From JAFKFH01 sp017307375 (lineage in GTDB: Bacteria; Pseudomonadota; Alphaproteobacteria; Ferrovibrionales; Ferrovibrionaceae): a stretch of DNA of 64,000 nt. Each line of letters opens with the position of its first letter. Position 1 is the first letter of the stretch. The stretch is taken from positions 6,138,001 through 6,202,000 of the forward strand of contig OZ245874.1 in the NCBI GenBank assembly GCA_965229335.1. Reading direction: 5' to 3'. Both the position numbers and the translations under genes were made by a program. The notes under the pieces were generated by a model that saw nothing but the letters and a program-made list of their open reading frames with translations, was not told where the DNA came from and searched no databases. Shown here piece after piece: positions 26,250 through 36,597 of this stretch.

Positions 26250-27019
26250 GGCATCTTCCTCGCGGCATCGGCGGCGGCGGCGCGCGCCGCGGCGAGCACG
26301 GCCTGGCGGCGGCCGAGCACCTCGGCGGTCAGCGCCGGTCCGGCCTCCTCCGGGGTGCCGGCCTGGAATGGCGGGGCGGGGGCATATTCGAGGACGAGCT
26401 GCAGCCGGCGGGCGGTTTCCTCGCCCTGCAGCCGGGCGACCAGGGCCAGGCCGAAATCGACGCCGGCGGTGACCCCGCCGGCGGTCATCCGGTTACGGTC
26501 GGCGACGACGCGCCCCCCGGCCGGCATCGCCCCGAACAGCGGCAGCAGGTCGCGCACGTACCAGTGGGTGGTGGCGCCATAGCCGCGCAAGAGGCCCGCG
26601 GCCCCCAACACCAGCGCGCCGGTGCAGACGCTGGTGACATGGCCGGCCCGGCTGCCGCGGTCGGCCAGGAAGGCGACCGTCGCCGCGTCCTGCATCGCCG
26701 CGATCGAGCCCTTCAGCCCGCCCGGCACGAACAGGATGTCGGGCGCCGCCGGGCAGCCGGCAAAATCGGTGGTCGGGGCGATGGCGATGCCGATATCGGT
26801 CGAGACGGGATCGCGACTGCGGCCGACGAGATGGATGCGGGCGCCGGGCAGCAGGCCCAGCACGGTCTGCGGCCCGATCAGGTCGAGCGCCACCATGTCC
26901 GGATGGACCAGCATGGCGACTTCGATTCCGGGCGACGCGGCCGCCGGGCCGGCGACCGATGCCGCGGCGGCGCCCGCCGCCAGCGCGGCGAACGCACGTC
27001 GTGTCAACGACGATGTCAT
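26246..27019 (-). CDS. Tat-exported DJ-1/PfpI protein, isonitrile-hydratase-like (module B)
   Basis: 257 residues. The N-terminus MTSSLTRRAFAALAAGAAAASVAG carries a twin-arginine-like signal. The DJ-1/PfpI domain has Asp46 in MVALDLIGPQ and nucleophile Cys132 in VTSVCTGALVLGAAGLLRG, matching the Asp/Cys/Thr set of isonitrile hydratases. It is paralogous to the 13574-14410 protein but lacks that protein's His/Met-rich linker. It starts 71 bp after a DUF2946 gene and overlaps the copper-associated gene by 4 bp. A periplasmic isonitrile-processing or metal-chelate-processing role is inferred. Confidence 0.82.
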   Translation of the reverse strand: MTSSLTRRAFAALAAGAAAASVAGPAAASPGIEVAMLVHPDMVALDLIGPQTVLGLLPGARIHLVGRSRDPVSTDIGIAIAPTTDFAGCPAAPDILFVPGGLKGSIAAMQDAATVAFLADRGSRAGHVTSVCTGALVLGAAGLLRGYGATTHWYVRDLLPLFGAMPAGGRVVADRNRMTAGGVTAGVDFGLALVARLQGEETARRLQLVLEYAPAPPFQAGTPEEAGPALTAEVLGRRQAVLAAARAAAADAARKMP

Positions 27020-27090
27020 GGATATCCTCTGTTCCGGGGGAACGGCATGCCCCGCCGGTGCGCGGCGAGGCTGGCGCGGTCAGTCGCGGA

Positions 27091-27483
27091 TCAGAGGACG
27101 GGTGGCGGTCTCGGCGCGTTGGGGGCGCCGCCGATATCGAGCGGCGGCGGCAGGTCGGCCGGCGCCAGCACGGCCAGCAGGCGGGTGCTGACCAGCGGCA
27201 GGCGGAACGGCAGCGGCAGCGGCGCGGGCATCGCCCAGCCACCGCCCGGCCCGACGCAGAGCGGGCAGTGCACGCCGCCGGACTGGTCGGGGGTCGCCTT
27301 GCCGTCCTGGTCGAGGGCGACCACCTTGATGCCGTAGGGGGTGCAGATGACGGTGGCATCGAGCCCGGCCGCCGCGGCGAGCGAGGCGCGCGGCACCAGC
27401 GGCAGGACCAGGGCGACAAGCATGCCGACGAGCGCGATCCACGCGCCGGCCCGCCGCAGCCCCGATGTCCAGTCCCCCGTCAT
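27091..27483 (-). CDS. DUF2946-family small membrane-anchored protein (module B)
   Basis: 130 residues. One hydrophobic helix (about residues 11-33, AGAWIALVGMLVALVLPLVPRA) is followed by a periplasmic segment with VICTPYGIKVV, then GGVHCPLCVG, the spaced Cys/His signature of DUF2946. A Pro-rich tail (PPPLDIGGAPNAPRPPPVL) ends the protein. The start at 27483 gives the family's usual N-terminus; its ribosome-binding site is weak. It heads the module B operon, as the other DUF2946 heads module A. Function unknown; association with copper-transport genes is family precedent. Confidence 0.78.
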   Translation of the reverse strand: MTGDWTSGLRRAGAWIALVGMLVALVLPLVPRASLAAAAGLDATVICTPYGIKVVALDQDGKATPDQSGGVHCPLCVGPGGGWAMPAPLPLPFRLPLVSTRLLAVLAPADLPPPLDIGGAPNAPRPPPVL

Positions 27484-27532
27484 CGTTCCGGTATGGCGGC
27501 TGCGGCGGCGGGTGTCAACCACCCCGCCGCGA

Positions 27533-28303
27533 TCAGATCTCGTCGAAGCGGCCGTGGCGCCCCCTTCCGGCGGCGAAACGCGCCGCCCCGGGGATCGCCT
27601 CGTCGGCCAGCACGGCCACCCCGCCAGCGCCCTCGGCACGCAGGGCCGCAGGCAGGTCGAGATCGAACTGGGCATAGGCCGACAGGCGGTCGGCGCGCAT
27701 GCAGGCCTGGGGGAAACGCGCGATCTCGGCGGCCAGCGCCTCGGCCGCCGCGCGGGCCTCGCCGCGGGGGACGACCCGGTTGGCCAGGCCGATCGCCAGG
27801 GCCTCGTCCGCGTCGACCGGCCGCCCCGTCAGGATCAGGTCGAGGGCGCGCGACAGCCCGATCAGCCGCGGCAGGCGGATGGTGCCGCCGTCGATCAGCG
27901 GCACGCCCCAGCGGCGGCAGAACACCCCCATCACCGCGTCCGCCTCGACGACGCGCAGGTCGCACCACAGTGCCAGTTCGAGGCCGCCGGCGACGGCATG
28001 GCCGGCGATGGCGGCGACGACCGGCTTCGACAGCATCATCCGGCTCGGCCCCATCGGCCCCTGGCCGCCGGGATCGACGTTGTTGCGCCGGCCGGGATCG
28101 GCCATCGCCTTGAGGTCGGCCCCGGCGCAGAAGGTGCCGCCGGCGCCCCAGAACACCGCGACCCGGGCCTCGTCATCGGCCTCGAAGGCGGCGAAGGCGC
28201 CGGCCAGCGCCTCGGCGGTCGGCCGGTCGACGGCATTGCGGACATCCGGCCGGTCCAGGATCACCGTGGTCACCGGCCCGGTTTTTTCGGTCCTGACGGT
28301 CAT
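27533..28303 (-). CDS. Enoyl-CoA hydratase/isomerase family protein
   Basis: 256-residue crotonase-fold enzyme. The CoA-binding and oxyanion-hole motif FCAGADLKAM (about residues 59-68) and the second oxyanion region (VAAIAGHAVAGGLELAL) are present. In the loop that normally supplies the two catalytic glutamates, one is visible (GVPLIDGGTIRLPRLIGLSRAL lacks the classical E at the 144-type position), so it may be a crotonase with a different reaction. The ATG at 28303 has GGGAGGGCTGCGCC upstream. It is monocistronic and divergent from acnA. The specific substrate is not deducible. Confidence 0.88.
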   Translation of the reverse strand: MTVRTEKTGPVTTVILDRPDVRNAVDRPTAEALAGAFAAFEADDEARVAVFWGAGGTFCAGADLKAMADPGRRNNVDPGGQGPMGPSRMMLSKPVVAAIAGHAVAGGLELALWCDLRVVEADAVMGVFCRRWGVPLIDGGTIRLPRLIGLSRALDLILTGRPVDADEALAIGLANRVVPRGEARAAAEALAAEIARFPQACMRADRLSAYAQFDLDLPAALRAEGAGGVAVLADEAIPGAARFAAGRGRHGRFDEI

Positions 28304-28515
28304 TGGCGCAGCCCTCCCCCGCGATGGCCATGAAAGTGCCGCTTAAGCGCGGCTTAGTCCTGCCTATGTGACCGCGATTCGCCTTGGCAAGCCACAGATT
28401 TTGCGGCACTAATCCAGAAGTTGCGGGGCGCGGGCATTGCGCGCCCGCCGACGCCTCGACCCACTAGGAATTTCGACCGTCCCTCGCGGCGGCGATTGCG
28501 TCAAGGAGATACGAC

Positions 28516-31386
<2,871 letters not shown>

Positions 31387-31410
31387 TCTGCAAGGGCCTG
31401 AAACGAAGAA

Positions 31411-31440
31411 CGGCGGGGCAAATGCCCCGCCGTTTTTTTT
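31411..31440. terminator. Rho-independent terminator after acnA, shared with convergent chemoreceptor gene
   Basis: A 9-bp GC stem (CGGCGGGGC / GCCCCGCCG) with loop AAAT is followed by eight T residues on the plus strand, a textbook intrinsic terminator 24 bp after the aconitase stop. It lies between two convergent genes and could also slow transcription arriving from the minus strand. Confidence 0.92.
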
Positions 31441-31467
31441 GTGGCCGCCGGAGATCGCGGGGCGGCG

Positions 31468-33324
31468 TCAGCCGGCCCGGACCTGGGCCAGGAAGTTGCC
31501 GACCTCGCCGCGCAGGCGCTCGGCCAGCAGCGACAGTTCGGACGACGCCGTCAGCACCTGGTTGGCCGCCGCGCCGGCCTCGCCGGCCGAGCGGTTGACG
31601 CTGGTGACGCTCGACGACGCCTCCTGCGTGCCGGAGGCCGCCTGCTCGACATTGCGGGCGATCTCGTTGGTCGCCGCCCCCTGCTCCTCCACCGCCGAGG
31701 CGATCGAGCCGTTGATCTCGCTGATCTGGCCGATGGTACCGCCGATGGTCCGGATCGCCTCGACCGCCTTGCGCGTCGCCTCCTGGACCTCGGCGATCTG
31801 CTGGCCGATCTCGTCGGTCGCCTTGGTCGTCTGGTTGGCCAGCGACTTGACCTCGGAAGCCACGACCGCGAAGCCCTTGCCGGCCTCGCCGGCGCGGGCC
31901 GCCTCGATCGTCGCGTTCAGCGCCAGCAGGTTGGTCTGGCCGGCGATGTTGGTGATCAGCGCCACCACCGCCCCGATCTTGTCGGCCGCCGCCGACAGGC
32001 CCTGGACGATCGCGTCGGTCGCCTGCGCCTGATCGACCGCGCCCTGGGCGATCCGGCTGGCGCTGGTCACCTGGGTCGAAATCTCGCGGATCGACGCGGC
32101 CAGTTCCTCCGACGCCGACGCCACCGTCTGCACGTTGGCCGCCGCCTGCTCGGTCGCCGCGGCCGCGGTCAGCGACTGCTGCGTCGTCGAATTGGCGATG
32201 CCGGTCATCGAGCCTGCCGTCGACTGCATCTCGGTCGCCGCCGCGGCCACGGCGTTGACCACGCCGCCCACCGCCGCCTCGAAATCGTCGGCCATCTTGC
32301 GCAACGCCGCCTTGCGCTGCTGCTCGGCCTCGATCCGCGCCCGCTCCTCCTGCGCCTGGCGCTCGGCGACCTGGCGGCGCTCGGCCTCCTCGGCGTCGTG
32401 GCGGCGCTTCTCCTCGGCCCGGCGCTCGGTCTCCTCGCGCTCGCGCCGCTCCTCGGCCAACGCCCGCTCGCGCTGTTCCTCGGCCCGCTGGCGCTCCAGC
32501 TCGCGCTGGCGATTGGCCTCGGCCTCGGCGGCCAGCCGCTCGGCCTCGATCGCGTTCTGCTTGAAGACTTCCAGCGCGCGGGCCAGGGAGCCGACTTCGT
32601 CGCCGCGCTCGGTGCCACGCACGTCGATCGCCTTGTCGCCCTGGGCCAGCCGGCCCATCAGCCCGGTGATCGCGCCGATCGGCGTCGCGGTCACCCGGGT
32701 CAGCATCCAGCCCAGCAGCACCGCCAGCACCGCGGTGACGACGCCGCCGCCGATGATCGCCCGCTTGGCAGTCGCGGTCGCCACTTCGGCCTGGGCCTGG
32801 CGCTCGGCGAGCAGCTTGTATTCGATGTCGAGGATCTCACGCGCCTTGGCCTTGATCTTGTCCATCGCGATCTTGCCCTCGCCGGTCGCGACATGGGCGC
32901 GCACCGCGTCGAGGTCGTTGCGCCGGACCATCGCATTCTGCTTCTCGGCGATGTCGGTGCGCCAGGCGGCGACCAGCCCGTCGAGTTCGTCCAGCATGCG
33001 GCGCACTTCCGGCAGCTTCACCAGTTGGCGCAGCTTGTCCATCTGCGCGCGATAGGCCACATCGCCGTCGCGATAGGGGGCCAGATACTCGTCCTTGCCG
33101 GCCAGGGCGTAGCCGCGCTGGCCGGCCTGCTGGGCGACGACCGCGGTATAGGCGCCTTCGGCCGCCGTGATGATCTCGTTCGTCAGGTCGGCGAATTCGC
33201 CGGCGTCGTCCATGTCGCCGACCTGGCGCCAGACCACGGCATTGGCGATGGTACCTGCCAATACCACCAGCAGGAAGGCGACCAGCACCTTCTGGTAAAT
33301 CTTCAGCTGATTGATGAAACCCAT
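31468..33324 (-). CDS. Methyl-accepting chemotaxis protein with long charged coiled coil
   Basis: 618 residues. The first membrane helix is at about 13-32 (VLVAFLLVVLAGTIANAVVW). A periplasmic four-helix/CHASE3-like sensor (33-185) is followed by the second helix at 186-208, HAMP at 209-262, an unusually long Glu/Arg-rich coiled coil (about 260-345) and the MCP signalling domain. The latter's hairpin tip reads FAVVASEVKSLANQTTKATDEI. The ATG at 33324 has GGGG at good spacing; a GTG four codons upstream is possible. It couples an unknown periplasmic signal to CheA/CheW. It is monocistronic and convergent with acnA. Confidence 0.93.
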   Translation of the reverse strand: MGFINQLKIYQKVLVAFLLVVLAGTIANAVVWRQVGDMDDAGEFADLTNEIITAAEGAYTAVVAQQAGQRGYALAGKDEYLAPYRDGDVAYRAQMDKLRQLVKLPEVRRMLDELDGLVAAWRTDIAEKQNAMVRRNDLDAVRAHVATGEGKIAMDKIKAKAREILDIEYKLLAERQAQAEVATATAKRAIIGGGVVTAVLAVLLGWMLTRVTATPIGAITGLMGRLAQGDKAIDVRGTERGDEVGSLARALEVFKQNAIEAERLAAEAEANRQRELERQRAEEQRERALAEERREREETERRAEEKRRHDAEEAERRQVAERQAQEERARIEAEQQRKAALRKMADDFEAAVGGVVNAVAAAATEMQSTAGSMTGIANSTTQQSLTAAAATEQAAANVQTVASASEELAASIREISTQVTSASRIAQGAVDQAQATDAIVQGLSAAADKIGAVVALITNIAGQTNLLALNATIEAARAGEAGKGFAVVASEVKSLANQTTKATDEIGQQIAEVQEATRKAVEAIRTIGGTIGQISEINGSIASAVEEQGAATNEIARNVEQAASGTQEASSSVTSVNRSAGEAGAAANQVLTASSELSLLAERLRGEVGNFLAQVRAG

Positions 33325-33424
33325 GATTTTCCCCACCCGTTGGAGCCACGATGGGTGGAATTATGGCGACACCGGTAATATCCCTGCGTCTTTTCTGGTA
33401 ACATTTTATATATGCTTGAGGTTC

Positions 33425-33826
33425 TTACTCAATACTTACGAGTCTTTCGCGATCCGGCAGAACGAACACCGCCTTTGCTTCCGCCGTTGTAAGCTGGCCG
33501 GGCGGATAGAAACGCTCGAGCAATCCAGGCCTGAACAGGTCGGGATGACGGCTGCTGAAAGCCGCGAAATCGCCGCCGCAGCCATCCTCGGCATAATGTC
33601 GGTGGATCAGCGCGATGAAGGCGACAGTGATGGTCTCGTGATAAAGCCCGGGCTTGCCCTTGGCCGCGGCAAAGGCCCGCAAGGCACGCGACATCGCCGC
33701 GATCGCGCCGGCGAAGCCCAGGCGATGGACGTAGAGATAGCCGGCCCGCAGGTGGTCGCGATGACGGAAGGCCTCGGCCGGCAGGCTGCCGTCCTCGAGC
33801 CGCGCCAGGAAATCATCGTCGGTCAT
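33425..33826 (-). CDS. Conserved hypothetical protein with HRDHLR and YHET motifs (second gene of RHH bicistron)
   Basis: 133 residues, soluble, mostly helical by composition. Distinctive motifs are FRHRDHLRAGYLYVHRLGF (about residues 20-38) and KPGLYHETITVAFIALIHRHYAE (about 58-80), both rich in conserved-looking His, Asp, Arg and Glu that could form a metal or active site. I recognise the pattern as a widespread uncharacterised family, not a named enzyme. It overlaps the upstream ribbon-helix-helix gene by ATGA (33823-33826), so the two are coupled like a regulator/effector or antitoxin/toxin pair. The flanking DNA is AT-richer than the surroundings. Function not known. Confidence 0.75.
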   Translation of the reverse strand: MTDDDFLARLEDGSLPAEAFRHRDHLRAGYLYVHRLGFAGAIAAMSRALRAFAAAKGKPGLYHETITVAFIALIHRHYAEDGCGGDFAAFSSRHPDLFRPGLLERFYPPGQLTTAEAKAVFVLPDRERLVSIE

Positions 33827-34089
33827 CGCCCGTCCTTTCCCGTCTCGATCAGCCGATGGCTGGCCCCGGCATCGAGATCGAGGCCGTAGACCGCCTTCAG
33901 CGCGGCGATCTGCGCCAGCGTCTCGGTGCCGAACGGCGCCCGGCCCTCGAAGGCATGCAAGACGATCCCCTCGATCAGGTCGCCCAGGCTGATGTCCTTC
34001 AGCTCGGCCAGCGCCTTCAGCACTTTCAGCAGCCGCTTCTCCAGCCGAACCCCGGTCTGGACCCGCTCGATCTCGTGGTTTGCCATCAT
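33823..34089 (-). CDS. Ribbon-helix-helix DNA-binding protein (CopG/Arc-like)
   Basis: About 88 residues. The N-terminal segment IERVQTGVRLEKRLLKVLKALAEL, followed by DISLGDLIEGIVLHAFEG, has the strand-helix-helix pattern and the G-x-S/D turn of RHH repressors, which bind palindromic operators as dimers. The C-terminal 35 residues may contact the partner encoded by the overlapping downstream gene. ATG codons at 34089 and 34086 and a TTG at 34092 are all possible; 34086 has the best AGGA spacing. A perfect 9-bp inverted repeat lies just upstream, a probable autoregulatory operator. The arrangement resembles a toxin-antitoxin operon but this is not shown. Confidence 0.78.
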   Translation of the reverse strand: MMANHEIERVQTGVRLEKRLLKVLKALAELKDISLGDLIEGIVLHAFEGRAPFGTETLAQIAALKAVYGLDLDAGASHRLIETGKDGR

Positions 34090-34094
34090 CAATC

Positions 34095-34120
34095 CTGTTA
34101 TCTATGTACCAAGATAACAG
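34095..34120. promoter_or_regulatory. Perfect 9-bp palindromic operator before the RHH bicistron
   Basis: The arms CTGTTATCT (34095-34103) and AGATAACAG (34112-34119 plus base 34120) are perfectly complementary around an 8-base spacer. The repeat ends 6-9 bp upstream of the RHH start codon and overlaps its ribosome-binding AGGA. It could be the RHH protein's own operator or, as RNA, a hairpin that masks the ribosome-binding site. The divergent gene starts at 34221, so it may share this control. Confidence 0.65.
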
Positions 34121-34220
34121 CATGGATGCGAAAGTCAAAGGTCGTGCGTCACACCGAGTTGACGGGCATCACCCGCTCGTGAGATGCAGCAGCGGCCGCC
34201 CCGGCCGTAAGGTTGCGACC

Positions 34221-34955
34221 ATGCGATCGACCCTGTCCGCCTTCGTGGCGCTTGCCGCCTTGCTTTGTGCCGTTCCCGGCACCGGCTTGCGTGCCGGCTC
34301 GCCCGAGGAAGGCGCCGCGCAGGGACCCGTGGTGGTAGAACTGTTCACCAGCGAAGGCTGCGCCTCCTGCCCGTCGGCCGATGCCGTCCTGGCCGATCTG
34401 GCGAGGCGGCCCGACGTCATCGCCATGTCGCTGCATGTCGATTACTGGGACCATCTCGGCTGGAAGGATACGCTGGGCCTGCCCGGCCACACGCGGCGGC
34501 AGAAGGCCTACCAGAAGACGATGGGCACCGGGTACCTCTACACCCCCCAGGCGGTGATCCAGGGGACCAGCCAGACCGTCGGATCGGACCGCCCGGCGAT
34601 CGAGCGGCTGATCGCCAAGGCCGCCACCCTGCCCCATCTGCGCCTGGCCCTGCGCGACACCCCGGACGGTCGGGTGCTCGACATCGGCGAAGGCCCCTAC
34701 CAGGGCATGCCGGCGACCGTCTGGCTCTGCCCGCTGCAGGCGCGCGCCGACGTCGCCATCGAACGCGGCGAGAATGCGGGCAAGACGCTCACCTATGAAT
34801 GGGTGGTGCGCGGCTGGACCAAGCTTGGCCAATGGAGCGGCGAGGCGCTGACCGTCGCCCTGCCCGACGACCTGCCGCGACCCGCCGTCCTGCTGGTCCA
34901 GGCCGGCTACAACGGCCATGGCGGCGCCATTCTCGGCGCGATGAAGGTGGAATGA
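34221..34955 (+). CDS. Secreted DUF1223 thioredoxin-fold protein
   Basis: 244 residues. A signal peptide (MRSTLSAFVALAALLCAVPGTGLRA) precedes a thioredoxin-like domain with the CxxC-type motif LFTSEGCASCPSADAVL and the family's YWDHLGWKDTLG motif (residues about 73-84). The ATG at 34221 has AAGG upstream; the longer open frame to 34080 crosses the operator region and is not supported. DUF1223 proteins are conserved in proteobacteria, but neither reaction nor partner is known; a periplasmic disulfide or metal role is conceivable from the CxxC motif. Confidence 0.88.
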   Translation: MRSTLSAFVALAALLCAVPGTGLRAGSPEEGAAQGPVVVELFTSEGCASCPSADAVLADLARRPDVIAMSLHVDYWDHLGWKDTLGLPGHTRRQKAYQKTMGTGYLYTPQAVIQGTSQTVGSDRPAIERLIAKAATLPHLRLALRDTPDGRVLDIGEGPYQGMPATVWLCPLQARADVAIERGENAGKTLTYEWVVRGWTKLGQWSGEALTVALPDDLPRPAVLLVQAGYNGHGGAILGAMKVE

Positions 34956-35024
34956 GGCGCGGGGCTTGCTGCCGCACCGCGATACGGGGCAGGATCGTTC
35001 GTCGACCCAACAGTCCCTGAGATC

Positions 35025-35825
35025 ATGTCCGATACCGACCAGAAGATCATTCCCGCCGCCACCATCCTGATGCTGCGCGACGGCGCCGACGGCCTCGAGG
35101 TGCTGATGGTCAAGCGCCACCACGCCATCGACTTCGCCTCGGGCGCGCTGGTGTTCCCCGGCGGCAAGCTGGCCGCCGGCGACGACGAGCCGGTGCTGTC
35201 GGAACTCTGCCACGGGCTGAACCTGCTGCCGCCGGCCGCGCTGGGCTTTGCCGTCGCGGCGGTGCGCGAGGCCTTCGAGGAATCGGGGCTGCTGCTGGCC
35301 TATGACCGCCGGGCCGAGGGCCGGATGGTCGGGCCGGAGCGGCTCGCCCATCTCGACCGCTATCGCAAGCTGCTCGACCGCGGCGACATCACGATGCGCG
35401 CCTTCCTCGCCGCCGAGGGGCTTGAACTGGCGCTGGACCGGCTGGTGCCGTTCGCCCACTGGGTCACGCCGAACGTGATGCCCAAGCGCTTCGACACCCA
35501 TTTCTTCGCCGCCGCCGCGCCGGCCGACCAGATCGCCCGCCACGACGGCAGCGAATCGGTCGATTCGCTGTGGGTCAATCCGGCCAAGGCGCTGGCCGAC
35601 GCCGAGGACGGCAAGGCGACCATCGTCTTCGCCACCCGGATGAACCTGAAGATGCTGGCCGACAGCGCCACCGTGACCGAGGCGCTGTCGTCGGCCCAGG
35701 CCCGCAAGGTGGTCACGGTGATGCCCGAACTGGACAACGACGCGCCCGGCGGCGCGGTGCTGCGCATTCCGGCCGAGGCCGGCTATGGCATCACCGAGGT
35801 GCCGCTGGACCGCGTCTCGCGCTAG
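35025..35825 (+). CDS. NUDIX hydrolase, NUDT7/19-like
   Basis: 266 residues. The NUDIX helix is visible as AAVREAFEESGLLLA (REx2EExG core), with the upstream glycine part FPGGKLAAGDDEP separated by an insertion (about 25 residues) as in coenzyme-A-diphosphatase-like NUDT7/19 proteins. The family hydrolyses nucleoside diphosphates linked to another moiety; an acyl-CoA-type substrate is suggested only by the architecture. It starts 69 bp after the DUF1223 stop. Its TAG stop overlaps the convergent aldolase stop in the shared tetranucleotide CTAG. Confidence 0.85.
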   Translation: MSDTDQKIIPAATILMLRDGADGLEVLMVKRHHAIDFASGALVFPGGKLAAGDDEPVLSELCHGLNLLPPAALGFAVAAVREAFEESGLLLAYDRRAEGRMVGPERLAHLDRYRKLLDRGDITMRAFLAAEGLELALDRLVPFAHWVTPNVMPKRFDTHFFAAAAPADQIARHDGSESVDSLWVNPAKALADAEDGKATIVFATRMNLKMLADSATVTEALSSAQARKVVTVMPELDNDAPGGAVLRIPAEAGYGITEVPLDRVSR

Positions 35826-36583
35826 GCCCGCATCTCCGCCAGCATCGCCTTGGCGCCCGTCTCGATGAAACGCGCGTCGCTGCCCACGGTGACCAGCTGG
35901 AAACCCTTGGCGATCATCGCCCGGGCGTAGGCGGGCGTGCCGTTGTGGATGCCGGCGACCAGGCCGCGGGCCTTGGCCGCCGCCAGCACGCGATCGATCG
36001 CCTCGACGACCCGCGGCGCCACCGGATCGAAGCGCGGCGTCTCGCCCAGCGAGAAGGCGAGATCGGCCGGTCCGATATAGACGCCGGCCAGCCCCTCGAC
36101 ATCGAGGATTTCGTCGACCCGCGCCAGCGCCTCGGCCGTTTCGATCATCGCGAACGGCATGACGTCGTCATTGGCGGTGGCGGCATAGCCGTCGCCATAG
36201 ACCAGCCGGGCCCGGATCGGGCCGAAGCTGCGCGCCCCGCGCGGCGGGTAGCAGCAGGACCGCACGAAGGCGCGCGCCTGCTCGGCCGATTCGATCATCG
36301 GGCAGATGATGCCGAGTGCCCCGGCATCGAGCATGCGCATGATCGCACCCGGCTCGTTCCAAGGCACCCGCACCATCGGCGCCGCCTGGCCGCCGGCGGT
36401 GATCGCGGTCAGCATGGCCAGCGCATCGCCGTAATCGACGGCGCCGTGCTGCATGTCGATGGTGATGGCGTCCCAGCCGGCGCGGGCCATGATCTCGGCC
36501 GAAAACAGGCTGGGCACGGCCAGCCAGCCGTTGACCACGGCGGCGCCCGACGCGAAGGATTGGCGAAGACGGCTGGCGGACAT
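35822..36583 (-). CDS. HpcH/HpaI-family class II aldolase
   Basis: 253 residues, the usual size of 2-oxo-acid aldolases that cleave 4-hydroxy-2-oxo acids to pyruvate and an aldehyde. Catalytic features are present: His of DMQHG, the pyruvate-binding Arg of MVRVPW, metal ligands Glu (AMIETAEAL) and Asp (GPADLAFS). The ATG at 36583 follows GGGAGTTCCACG. It begins 14 bp after the MCE gene and is the last gene of the long adi-mce unit. Physiological substrate unknown. Confidence 0.87.
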   Translation of the reverse strand: MSASRLRQSFASGAAVVNGWLAVPSLFSAEIMARAGWDAITIDMQHGAVDYGDALAMLTAITAGGQAAPMVRVPWNEPGAIMRMLDAGALGIICPMIESAEQARAFVRSCCYPPRGARSFGPIRARLVYGDGYAATANDDVMPFAMIETAEALARVDEILDVEGLAGVYIGPADLAFSLGETPRFDPVAPRVVEAIDRVLAAAKARGLVAGIHNGTPAYARAMIAKGFQLVTVGSDARFIETGAKAMLAEMRA

Positions 36584-36597
36584 CGTGGAACTCCCTT

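Noticed and set aside
28425..28447. GC hairpin in the aconitase leader as a riboswitch or iron-responsive element
   Set aside because: It is a simple 7-bp GC stem with no conserved loop; such hairpins are common by chance at this GC content.
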